From contig CAZHDI010000021.1 in the NCBI GenBank assembly GCA_964531285.1, positions 1 through 43,410 of the forward strand: DNA of 43,410 bases. The letters are read 5' to 3'. The notes below the pieces were generated by a model, which searched no databases, was not told where the DNA came from, and saw nothing but the letters and a program-made list of their open reading frames with translations. A program made the translations under genes and the position numbers. The stretch comes from CAZHDI01 sp964531285. GTDB lineage: Bacteria; Pseudomonadota; Alphaproteobacteria; JAJFIK01. Of this stretch, positions 23,611 to 31,781 are shown piece by piece; the stretch's first letter is position 1; every line of letters starts with the position of its first letter.

Positions 23611-24852
23611 ATGCTCCGTGCACAGTCGCGCATCCTGATCAACGATTTTGCCGGCCATCCGTTTGCCATCCAATTGAGCCGCGAACTGGCGCGGCGCGGT
23701 TACGATGTGCGCCATACCTATTGCGCCGGGCTGCCCGGTCCGGGCGGCGCCTTCGAAACCGCACCCAATCACGATAACGGGCTCGCCATCGAGGCCGTGG
23801 ATATCGGCGCAAGCCATGCCGCCGGCGATCTCGTCCAACGCCGGGCCGGGGAACTGAAATATGGCCAGGCCATCGCCGGTCTCATCCGGGAGTGGACGCC
23901 GAATGTGGTGATTTCCGCCAGCATGCCGGTCGAGGCGCAATCCCAGATCTACAGCGCGGCGGGGCGCGCGGGCAGCCGGTTCGTCTTTTGGCTCCATGAG
24001 TGCCTCTCCAACGGTGCGCCGCAGAGCCTGGGCCGCAAATTGCCCGGACTGGGTCATGCCCTCGGCATTTATCACCGCATGCTGGAACACAATTGCTTGA
24101 GGGGCAGCGACGCGGTCGTGGCGGTCGCCCAGGATCTGGTGACCCAGGTGACCCGGATCGGCGTGGACCCAACCCGCTGTGCCGTGATCGAAAACTGGCA
24201 GCCGCTCGATGCGATCGCCCCGCGGCCCAAGGATAATCCCTGGGCCCGCGCCCATGGTCTGGCCGACAAGCGGGTCTTTCTCTATGCCGGCACGCTGGGA
24301 CCGAAACAGGACCCCCGCGTTCTCGCCGATCTGGCGCGCGGCTTCAAAGGCGACCCGAAAGTCAGTGTAACCGTCGTGTCCGAAGGTCCGGGCCGCGCTC
24401 TGCTGGAGACCGTCAAACAGGACGAAGCGCTCGACACCCTGGACCTGTTCGATTTCCAGCCCTTGAGTGCCCTGCCGGATGTCTTGGCGTCCGGCGATGT
24501 GCTGCTCGCGACCCTGGCCCGGGACGCCGGATTGAGCGGTGCGCCGGCCAAAATGCTCAGCGCCTTCGCCGCCGGGCGGCCGGTTCTCCTGTCCGCCCCG
24601 GATCACCACCCGGCAACCCAGGTGCTGGGCGCGGCCGGCGGCGGCTTCGCTGCAACGCCCGAGGACCGGGACGGGTTCCTGGCCGCTGCGCGCAGATTGG
24701 CGGGGTCTCCCGCAGAGCGTGCGGCGCTGGGGGCCGCCGGACGGGCCTATGCAGATGACCGTTTCGAAATCATCTGTATTGCCAATCGGTTCGAGGAAGT
24801 TATTGTCGCGCGCGGACCGCAGCAGGTGCTCCAGCGCAACGTTGCGGCCTGA
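23611..24852 (+). CDS. Glycosyltransferase family 4-like (WcaI-like)
   Basis: 413 residues, GT-B fold. The N-terminal domain has RILINDFAGHPFAIQLSREL and FVFWLHECLSNGAP; the C-terminal domain has VIENWQPLD, RVFLYAGTLGPKQDPRVL and SAFAAGRPVLLSAPDHHPA, a pattern like that of colanic-acid WcaI-type enzymes. Predicted to add a sugar to a lipid-linked repeat unit at the cytoplasmic face of the inner membrane. In-frame ATGs exist at 23584, 23605 and 23611; I prefer 23611, which has GAGGTG six bases upstream and starts right at the first beta strand. Confidence 0.87.
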   Translation: MLRAQSRILINDFAGHPFAIQLSRELARRGYDVRHTYCAGLPGPGGAFETAPNHDNGLAIEAVDIGASHAAGDLVQRRAGELKYGQAIAGLIREWTPNVVISASMPVEAQSQIYSAAGRAGSRFVFWLHECLSNGAPQSLGRKLPGLGHALGIYHRMLEHNCLRGSDAVVAVAQDLVTQVTRIGVDPTRCAVIENWQPLDAIAPRPKDNPWARAHGLADKRVFLYAGTLGPKQDPRVLADLARGFKGDPKVSVTVVSEGPGRALLETVKQDEALDTLDLFDFQPLSALPDVLASGDVLLATLARDAGLSGAPAKMLSAFAAGRPVLLSAPDHHPATQVLGAAGGGFAATPEDRDGFLAAARRLAGSPAERAALGAAGRAYADDRFEIICIANRFEEVIVARGPQQVLQRNVAA

Positions 24853-25115
24853 CCGGGTCACACCCAAATGGTGTAAGCGAGACGGCTTTGTGCACGTTAA
24901 GCCGTTTCCCGATCGGTGTCGGCACTTGCCGGCCTGGCGGGAAACGGCAGCCCGCCCGTCCGCCGGCCCGTCCCTGATCTGGACTTTTCCCCAGAACAGA
25001 TCTGTCGAGGTTTCAATCTGGAACTCTGAAGCCGCGCAGATATAGTGCCGCGAAATTGCGCGACTCGTCGTCAAATCGTCACAGCCGAGGGTCGCGAGCC
25101 TGATGAGAGAGGGCA
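24853..25115. other. Gap between two glycosyltransferase genes with a weak hairpin
   Basis: 263 bases without a gene. A 7-base inverted repeat ACGGCTT/AAGCCGT (24882-24888 and 24899-24905) followed by TT could be a weak terminator for the upstream gene. The remainder presumably carries the promoter of the downstream gene. Confidence 0.4.
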
Positions 25116-26264
25116 ATGAGTAACGAGGTCTATGTCTTCGGGGCGTTTCCGCCGCCGACCAACGGATCGGCTGTGGTCAACGCCGCCGTCTCGGATGCAT
25201 TTGAAGAGGCAGGCCTCGAGGTTCGCCGACTCAACACCGCCCCCAGTACGCCGCGGCGCGGCATCGCGTATCACGCCACCCGCCTTTTGCGCGTGCTGGG
25301 CTGTTTTGGCGCGTTCGCCATGGCCGCGCCCCGCAAGGGCGCCACGCTTTATGTGGGGATCAATGCCGGCGCCGGACTGATCTATGACGTGATCATTGCG
25401 CTTCTGGCCCGCTTCAAGGGCATGCCGATCGTCGCCCATTACCATTCGTTTGCCTATATCGACGACGACAGCCGCTACATGCGGACCGTGCAGCGGGTCC
25501 TGCCCCGCGATACGCAGCACATTTTCCTGTGCGGCTGCATGGGCGAGCGGTTCATGGAGCGCTACGGGGCGGGCCTGAAAGTGCTCGAAATGCCGTCCTG
25601 TCTGTATGCGGACGACCAGCCGGTGCGGCTGCGCCGGGACACCGGCCCCCTGATCCTGGGCCATCTGAGCAACCTGTCGCGCGACAAGGGCCTCGATCTG
25701 TGCATCGACACCCTGGCCGAAGCCCGCGAGCGCGGCCTCGATGTCCGGCTGAAGCTGGCGGGCCCGTGCACCGACCCGAAGGACAAGGCGTTCCTGCGCG
25801 ATGCCATGGCGCGCTTCGGGCCGGCCATCGAATGGGCCGGGCCGCTCTACGGCGCGGACAAATCCGCGTTTTTCCGCAGCATCGATGTCTTCTTGTTCCC
25901 GACCAAATACAAGGTCGAAGCCGACCCCATCGTGGTGGCCGAAGCCATGGCCGCGGGTGCTCCGGTGATTGCGCTGGCACGGGGCTGCATCGCCGATGTG
26001 GTCACGCCGGACTGCGGGACGGTTATTCAGGAGCCGAACGCATTCGCCATGCGGGCGGCCGACGAGATAACCAACTGGCTCGCCTATCCCGGCTGGCTGG
26101 CGGCGCTCGGTACCGCAGCCCAGGCGCGCCATCATGCGCTCAAGCACCGGTCCCAGTCCGCGCTGAACCTGCTGATCGCGGATCTGGGCGGGCGCACAGC
26201 GGAAGCCGACATGCCGATCTCGGCCCATGCGCTGCCGGCCCGCCGGCGTGCCGCAGCGTCGTAG
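25116..26264 (+). CDS. Glycosyltransferase family 4
   Basis: 382 residues, GT-B fold. FGAFPPPTNGSAVVN at the N-terminus is the glycine-rich donor/acceptor loop region; the C-terminal domain has LGHLSNLSRDKGLDLCIDTL, LKLAGP and the nucleotide-sugar signature EADPIVVAEAMAAGAPVIAL. Probably acts in assembling the repeat unit of the surface polysaccharide. The ATG at 25116 follows GAGAGAGGGC. The stop TAG forms part of a TAGAGC sequence, similar to the end of the dispersed element near 11150. Confidence 0.9.
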   Translation: MSNEVYVFGAFPPPTNGSAVVNAAVSDAFEEAGLEVRRLNTAPSTPRRGIAYHATRLLRVLGCFGAFAMAAPRKGATLYVGINAGAGLIYDVIIALLARFKGMPIVAHYHSFAYIDDDSRYMRTVQRVLPRDTQHIFLCGCMGERFMERYGAGLKVLEMPSCLYADDQPVRLRRDTGPLILGHLSNLSRDKGLDLCIDTLAEARERGLDVRLKLAGPCTDPKDKAFLRDAMARFGPAIEWAGPLYGADKSAFFRSIDVFLFPTKYKVEADPIVVAEAMAAGAPVIALARGCIADVVTPDCGTVIQEPNAFAMRAADEITNWLAYPGWLAALGTAAQARHHALKHRSQSALNLLIADLGGRTAEADMPISAHALPARRRAAAS

Positions 26265-26435
26265 AGCATGTTGCGCACAATGGGGTGCGCACAGGACCTC
26301 CGGGACGATCTTCAGATTTTTTCGCTCACGCCGGGCGCCCTGCGGGCTCGGCTCCGCGGGGACGGCGCAGGAGCGCCGGGCCGCAGTCGCGGCCTGCGCG
26401 CGCGATGCGACGTGACCGCATCGCGCGGCGATGTC
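26265..26435. repeat. Cluster of inverted repeats between convergent glycosyltransferase genes
   Basis: Contains TGCGCAC/GTGCGCA (26272-26278, 26285-26291), CGGCGC-AGGA-GCGCCG near 26363-26378 and a perfect 11-base pair of arms CGCGCGATGCG/CGCATCGCGCG (26399-26409, 26417-26427). No T run follows any of them. It may act as a bidirectional terminator or may be a decayed dispersed repeat. Confidence 0.6.
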
Positions 26436-27665
26436 TCAAAGACCCAGGTCTTGGGGCCGGTCATGGGCGGCGATAAGCCCGCCCAGGAGGCTGTCCGGAG
26501 CCGGGGCCTGTCCCATGATCAGCAAACGGCAGGCGTCCGCGAACAAGGCCGCGTCCCCGGCCGGTGCCAGCGCCTTTGAGCCGTCGCACAGCGCGGTCCA
26601 GCCGGCCTCATCGGCGCCCATGCGTGCCATGGCGCGCGCCCATCCCTCGGCATTATGCGGCTCGACGACGAACCCGTTGATCCCGCTGCGCACCAGATAA
26701 TCCCGGGCGCCCACATTGTCGCTGACGATGACGGGGCGCGCGAGCGCCAGCGATTCATTAATCACCAGACCGAATTGCTCTTCGAGACTGGGCAACAGCA
26801 GGCCGACGGACCGGTCGATCTCGCGCGCAACGCCAGGCGCGTCCAGAAATCCCGGAAACGCCACATGGCCGCTCAGCCCCAGGCGCTCGGCCTGGGCTTT
26901 CAAGTCCGCCTCCATGGGGCCGGATCCGCACAACCGCAGACCCCGCGCGGCATTGCCCGCCAAACCGCGATACTGGGCATAGGCCTCCAGCAGCATCGGC
27001 AGGTTCTTTTTCGGCACGAACCGCGCAACGACCACGAAGGGCCGGTCGGCAAACCCGATGGGATCGGGATGGGCCGCATGAGCGCGCAGGCGCGCCGTGC
27101 TCACCGTGTCGTAGCCCGGCAGCACCGGACGGCGGCGCACCCCCAGAAACCGGCAATAGGCGATGGTGCGCGCGCTCCCGGCCAGAACCCCGTGATACGG
27201 CCAGAACAGCGGCAGTTTGGTCAGTTCTTTGAGAACGAACCGCGGCTTGTCGTCGAATTTCGAGGGGAACATCGCGTAGACCCGCCGGCCCATGAGGCGC
27301 ATTGCGGCGGCGGCCAGGACGATATCCGGCCTGTTATAGGGCACCACGAACAGGTGGCGGATGTCCCGGGCCCGGACGGTTCGGATCAACGCGCGAGCCC
27401 GGCCCCAGACCGAGGTCTGCTCGAACCGATGGTCGGGGAAAAAGCAGATCTTTTCAAAACCGGTGCCCGGCCCGGTCGCGTCCCAGGCATAAACATCGCT
27501 GGCGCCGGCCATCTCAAGGCCCAGCACGGGCCGCTCATGACCCAGCAGGGCGCCGAGCGCCTCCATGCGGTCCATGTGATAGGGTCCGAACTGGTCCCAC
27601 ACACAGGCCACCGCGCCGGCGCTGCTGGACCCGTTTGGGCTTGAGACTGTCGGGCTCTGGTCCAT
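26436..27665 (-). CDS. Glycosyltransferase family 4
   Basis: 409 residues, GT-B fold. CVWDQFGPYHMDRMEALG is near the N-terminus; the C-terminal domain has FVVVARFVPKKNLPMLLEAY, LRLCGSGPMEADLKA and the EX7E motif region PSLEEQFGLVINESLALARP, followed by SDNVGARDYLV. Predicted to build the polysaccharide repeat unit. I start at the ATG at 27665, with GGAGG five bases upstream; the frame extends another 75 codons through a 15-base tandem repeat that looks non-coding. It is convergent with the previous glycosyltransferase and divergent from the Wzz-like gene. Confidence 0.9.
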   Translation of the reverse strand: MDQSPTVSSPNGSSSAGAVACVWDQFGPYHMDRMEALGALLGHERPVLGLEMAGASDVYAWDATGPGTGFEKICFFPDHRFEQTSVWGRARALIRTVRARDIRHLFVVPYNRPDIVLAAAAMRLMGRRVYAMFPSKFDDKPRFVLKELTKLPLFWPYHGVLAGSARTIAYCRFLGVRRRPVLPGYDTVSTARLRAHAAHPDPIGFADRPFVVVARFVPKKNLPMLLEAYAQYRGLAGNAARGLRLCGSGPMEADLKAQAERLGLSGHVAFPGFLDAPGVAREIDRSVGLLLPSLEEQFGLVINESLALARPVIVSDNVGARDYLVRSGINGFVVEPHNAEGWARAMARMGADEAGWTALCDGSKALAPAGDAALFADACRLLIMGQAPAPDSLLGGLIAAHDRPQDLGL

Positions 27666-27698
27666 CGGCCTCCATCCCGCCGCCGCGCGCCCCGAACC

Positions 27699-27741
27699 GC
27701 TACAGAACAGGGCGCTACAGAACAGGGCGCCACAGAATCGG
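27699..27741. repeat. 15-base tandem repeat, nearly three copies
   Basis: GCTACAGAACAGGGC at 27699-27713 and 27714-27728, followed by a diverged partial copy to 27741. It lies in the 161-base divergent promoter region between a glycosyltransferase gene and the Wzz-like gene. Confidence 0.9.
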
Positions 27742-27826
27742 CCGGGTTCCTGGCTAGTTGACTTAAGGCCGAGTCCGGCCGATTGCTCAATGCCGTGACC
27801 CGCCCCGTTTTGAAGACATCTCCACC

Positions 27827-28987
27827 ATGCCCCACCCGCACCGCCTGGACACCGATCCCGTTTCCGAGACCGCCGCGCCGGCCGACGCACCGGTCGAGCT
27901 GGGGCGCCGCGGTATGGAAACCGCCGAGAGCGGCGGTGCGCCCCGGGGCTGGATCGATATCATCGGCAGCTTCTGGAGCACGCTGCTCGACGAGGCCGGC
28001 CGCCGCTGGTGGCTCTATATCGCGGTCGGCGCGGCCTGTCTTGCCTTAACCCTGGCCTGGATCCACAGCGCCGACGAGACCTATGAGGTCTCCATGACGC
28101 TGGGGCCGTCGGATACCGGGATCACCGCGAATCTGTCCTCCGGCATTTCCCTGCCCGGCGGCAGCGGCCTTCTGGGCTCGTTGGCGGGTCTGGCGCAAAA
28201 CAGCGAGATGACCCCGTATCAGCGCTACCCGTTCTTCCTGCAATCGCTGGAGGTGGCCGAAGTCCTCGCCCAGGACATGGCATTGATGCGCACGGTGTTT
28301 CCCGGTCAGTGGGACGAGAGCACCGGCACCTGGCGGCGTCCCGTCGGCGGCATGACCCCGCTCAAGGATGCCATCAAGGATCTGTTGCGCATGCCCGGCT
28401 GGACGGCCCCGGATGCCCGCGCCATGCGCGACTTCATCCGCCGGAACATCCGGATCCGCAAGAACAACATGTCGGGCGTTCAGGACATTACCTTCTCGGC
28501 CGACGACCCGGTCTTCGCTCAGACCTTCCTGGCCCGGCTGCACCGCACCGCGATCGAACGCATGAAGGCAACCGACCGCGAACGGGTGGACGCCCGCGTA
28601 GCCTATCTGGTGCAGGTGATCTCCGACGCCCGCGCGGTCGATAACCGCGAGGCTCTGGGGCAGTTGCTGGCCGCGGAACATCAGCGCCGCATGACCCTGA
28701 CCGTCGATCCCAATTACGGGATCATGGTCCTGGAGCGCCACAGCGTGCCGCCGATGCCGGTCTGGCCGCGCCCGCAATTGATGATCGCGCTTGGGATCAT
28801 GCTGACCGGCGGGCTGTGGGTGGCGATCTTCGTGATCGCGCGCCAGGTCGATGCCTACCGCGCCGCGCGTCCCGTCAAAGCCCGCCGCCCCCGCCGCAAA
28901 CCGCGCGCCGGCGCGCGGCCGAGCCCCCGCCCGGTTCCCGCCGGGGCGCTATCCCCGCCGCCGGACACCGGGTCCCGCGCCTCATGA
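27827..28987 (+). CDS. Wzz-like polysaccharide chain-length determinant
   Basis: 386 residues. Two membrane helices frame a periplasmic domain: WWLYIAVGAACLALTLAWI at about 61-79 and LMIALGIMLTGGLWVAIFVIA at about 318-338, the second preceded by the proline-rich VPPMPVWPRPQ typical of Wzz/PCP proteins. The periplasmic part has helical segments (FAQTFLARLHRTAIERMKAT). The cytoplasmic tail is rich in Arg and Pro (KARRPRRKPRAGARPSPRP), unlike a Wzc kinase, of which there is no sign. Regulates polymer length together with Wzy. Its stop overlaps the start of the polymerase gene by 4 bases (ATGA). Confidence 0.82.
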   Translation: MPHPHRLDTDPVSETAAPADAPVELGRRGMETAESGGAPRGWIDIIGSFWSTLLDEAGRRWWLYIAVGAACLALTLAWIHSADETYEVSMTLGPSDTGITANLSSGISLPGGSGLLGSLAGLAQNSEMTPYQRYPFFLQSLEVAEVLAQDMALMRTVFPGQWDESTGTWRRPVGGMTPLKDAIKDLLRMPGWTAPDARAMRDFIRRNIRIRKNNMSGVQDITFSADDPVFAQTFLARLHRTAIERMKATDRERVDARVAYLVQVISDARAVDNREALGQLLAAEHQRRMTLTVDPNYGIMVLERHSVPPMPVWPRPQLMIALGIMLTGGLWVAIFVIARQVDAYRAARPVKARRPRRKPRAGARPSPRPVPAGALSPPPDTGSRAS

Positions 28988-30375
28988 CACCGGACCAGGC
29001 CGTGATCGTCCTGGGGGCGGCGGTTCTGATCGTCGCGGCCCAGATCGCGGTCAGTGCCCGGCATGGCTGGGTGTCCCCGGTCGCTTTTTACATGACCTTG
29101 TGGAGCACCAATCTGGTCGCCTACTGGTTCATGCTGACCTTTGCCGACTGGGCGCCTTCGATCAGCCATTACTGGATCTTCCGGCCAGCAAGCGACCATG
29201 AGGCGGTGCTTGTCGCCGGCATGGCGCTGACCTTTTCCGGGATCGGCCTCCTGGCCGCGTTTACCGGGCAAGCCGCAATCGACCGTTTCGCCCCGAATGC
29301 CGCACAGGGCAGCGCGCTCGCGGCCTCCAGGATCGAAGCCTTCAATCGTCAGCTTGCCGACAAAGGCGCGGCGTATATCTTCTGGCCCCTGGTCGCCATG
29401 GCCGGCCTTGCCGTGACTCATATCCTCGACGGGGATTGGAGCGCGATCTGGTATCACGAAGAATATCTTCAGGCCCGCGGTGTCGACGGTTTCGGCATCG
29501 ACACGACGCCCGGATATCTGTTCCATTCCCTGGACATGGTGATCGGCGTTGCCGCCGGCCTCCTGCTGGCGGTCGCCTGCCAGGCCCGCAAGCCGGTCTC
29601 GGCCCTTCTCGCGGGCTTTGTGCTCGGCTATATCGCGCTTCTGGGCATCGGCAATCACAGCCGCATCGCGGCCGCGGTGGTCGGCTTTTCGGCCTTTGCC
29701 TTTCTGTATCTGCACACCGGAAAGGGAGTCTCCAAGGCCGGTGTCGGATTGCTGTTGCTCAGCGCCGTTCTTTATGTTGGCGCCCTTGTGGGGCGGAGTT
29801 TTCCGTTCCATGGCTTCTCGGCCTATGCGCTGATCTTTCAGGCCGCCCAGATCATGGAATTCACGCTGTTCGAGTTCGCCGTCATTACGCTGAACACCGT
29901 TCTGCCGACCGGCCCGACCATCGCCCATAGCTGCGATCAGGCCATCGGCATGACCCACGGCTATCAGATCGGAAGCCTCTTGCCGGGGATGTCCGCCCTC
30001 GACGGCTATGAAATCGAACGCTTTCATTTGCGCCCGCGCATCACCGTCCATGCGCCCATGAGCGCCTATGGCGAGATCTGCCATTTCGACCCGGGATACC
30101 GGATCGGCTTTGGTGTGCTGATCGGGCTGTCGCTGCTGGTTCTTCAGGTCTTCTGGATCACCAGCCCGGGCAGCACCCGCATCATGCTGATCGCCCCGGC
30201 CTATCTCGGTTTTATGATGCAGCACATCTATCAGATGCGCACACCGAACCGGATGATGCTGATCAGTGTGTTCTTGGCCCTGATGATCCTCGGCATCCGC
30301 ATCTGGCAGGACCAGCAAAAGCGCAATCGGGCAGCTTCCGGCCAAGCATTTTTCGACCGCGTCAGGCCGTCTTGA
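28984..30375 (+). CDS. Wzy-like polysaccharide polymerase (multi-spanning membrane protein)
   Basis: 463 residues with about ten or more hydrophobic helices from the N-terminus (AVIVLGAAVLIVAAQIAV) to the end (MMLISVFLALMILGIRIW), and a larger loop near 300-360 (EIERFHLRPRITVHAPMSAY). Sequence conservation in Wzy proteins is very low, so the call rests on topology and position: translationally coupled to the Wzz-like gene and convergent with the flippase. An O-antigen ligase or acyltransferase would be alternatives. The ATG at 28984 overlaps the upstream stop; the last 14 bases overlap the flippase gene. Confidence 0.7.
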   Translation: MTPDQAVIVLGAAVLIVAAQIAVSARHGWVSPVAFYMTLWSTNLVAYWFMLTFADWAPSISHYWIFRPASDHEAVLVAGMALTFSGIGLLAAFTGQAAIDRFAPNAAQGSALAASRIEAFNRQLADKGAAYIFWPLVAMAGLAVTHILDGDWSAIWYHEEYLQARGVDGFGIDTTPGYLFHSLDMVIGVAAGLLLAVACQARKPVSALLAGFVLGYIALLGIGNHSRIAAAVVGFSAFAFLYLHTGKGVSKAGVGLLLLSAVLYVGALVGRSFPFHGFSAYALIFQAAQIMEFTLFEFAVITLNTVLPTGPTIAHSCDQAIGMTHGYQIGSLLPGMSALDGYEIERFHLRPRITVHAPMSAYGEICHFDPGYRIGFGVLIGLSLLVLQVFWITSPGSTRIMLIAPAYLGFMMQHIYQMRTPNRMMLISVFLALMILGIRIWQDQQKRNRAASGQAFFDRVRPS

Positions 30376-31714
30376 CGATCCGGATGTCCTTGGACAGCAG
30401 GGTCTTCATGGCCGGAAAGGCATGGAAAATCCGCAGGGGCAGCAGAAGCGCCTTGGTCTGTTTGACAAAGAGCCCGCGCAGATTGGGGATCGCCAACGCC
30501 ATCAGATACCCCGACGCCGCATAGGAAATCACCGTGGCCACCGCCGCGCCCATCGCGCCCATGGGCGGAATCAGCACCGCATTGAGCAGCAGATTGGCGC
30601 CAAGCCCGGTCGCGGTGACGATCATCATGTATTTCTGCTGGCCCGTTGCGATCAGCCAGCAGCTCTGCATCAGCCCCGTGCCGATGAACAGGAACGAGGC
30701 CAGATGCACCATGAGAATGGGAATGGCCGGCGCGAAGGCCTCGCCGAACAGCGCGGTGATCACCGGACCGCCCGCGACGAGCCAGAAGCCCATCACGCAA
30801 AAGCACAGACCGGCCATCACATCGAGCTTCGGCTGAAGCCGCCGGGCGGCCCCCGCCCGGTCCGACGCGGCGATCTCGGCGACGACCACCGGCAACAGGC
30901 TGTGCGCGACCGCGACGGCCACGAAGCCGAGCCCCTCCGACAGGCGCGCCGCGACGGCATAATACCCGGTTTCAGCGGGGCCGCTGATGGCCCGCACCAT
31001 CACCTGATCGATCTTCTGATAGATCACGATACTGACCGCGGACACCATCACCGGCAACGCTTCGCGCAAAAGCGTGCGGATGGTCGCCGGACGGACCGTC
31101 AGACGGGACAGTCCCCGCCGGCCCAGCACGATCGCGATCATGATGGCGGCGATCACGAGCGCTTCGGCGGCCATGACCATGGCGGCCGCAACCACGCTGC
31201 CGGTCCACAGGAACACCGCCACCGTGAGGCCGGTGCCCAGGAGGGTCACGACCGTCTTGGGGCGGACATAGACATGGGCCTGATAATTGGCCTGAAGCCA
31301 TCCGGCGATGGGAAACGTGGCGAACAGAACCAGACGCACGCAGATGATCATGGTCAGGAGCCGGGTCACGGGTTCGTCGATATAGGCCATGGCGCAGGCC
31401 ATGATGATGCCGATAAAGACGAGCGCGGCGGTGAATGTCGCCGCGAGCGCGTTCTCGACCGCGTGCTGCTCGTCCGGCGGCCGGTTGACCGAGCGGCGGG
31501 TGACGATCCCTTCCATCCCCAGATGGACGAGCGGCGAGGCCAGCCACATGACGCTGACGGCGAACGAGAACTCGCCCACAAGGGCGGGCGACGTGCCGTT
31601 GGCCAGCACGACGATGACCAGGAAATTGCCGATGACCAGCGAGATCTTGTCGGCAGCGGCCCAGAACACATTGCCGACGAAACGGTTCGCCAGGATTTTG
31701 CGGATCAAACCCAT
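30362..31714 (-). CDS. Wzx-like oligosaccharide flippase
   Basis: 450 residues with 12 to 14 predicted helices. The N-terminus NRFVGNVFWAAADKISLVIG and the central YQKIDQVMVRAISGPAETGY (with the charged residues usual in the second half of MATE/MOP-type flippases) match the polysaccharide biosynthesis protein family. Flips undecaprenyl-linked repeat units across the inner membrane. The ATG at 31714 has a poor ribosome site. It lies 67 bases after the SLBB export gene and probably belongs to the same leftward unit; its stop end overlaps the polymerase gene by 14 bases. Confidence 0.88.
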   Translation of the reverse strand: MGLIRKILANRFVGNVFWAAADKISLVIGNFLVIVVLANGTSPALVGEFSFAVSVMWLASPLVHLGMEGIVTRRSVNRPPDEQHAVENALAATFTAALVFIGIIMACAMAYIDEPVTRLLTMIICVRLVLFATFPIAGWLQANYQAHVYVRPKTVVTLLGTGLTVAVFLWTGSVVAAAMVMAAEALVIAAIMIAIVLGRRGLSRLTVRPATIRTLLREALPVMVSAVSIVIYQKIDQVMVRAISGPAETGYYAVAARLSEGLGFVAVAVAHSLLPVVVAEIAASDRAGAARRLQPKLDVMAGLCFCVMGFWLVAGGPVITALFGEAFAPAIPILMVHLASFLFIGTGLMQSCWLIATGQQKYMMIVTATGLGANLLLNAVLIPPMGAMGAAVATVISYAASGYLMALAIPNLRGLFVKQTKALLLPLRIFHAFPAMKTLLSKDIRIVKTA

Positions 31715-31781
31715 GACTGCTGCGGCGCAGGCGCCGTGCCCCGGACGGACCGGCCCGGTGCCGGTCGGATGAGCCCTGCCG

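Noticed and set aside
28855..30345. Long minus-strand frame opposite the Wzy-like gene
   Set aside because: His/Asp/Arg/Gly-rich shadow of hydrophobic codons; the plus strand encodes a coherent membrane protein coupled to the upstream gene.
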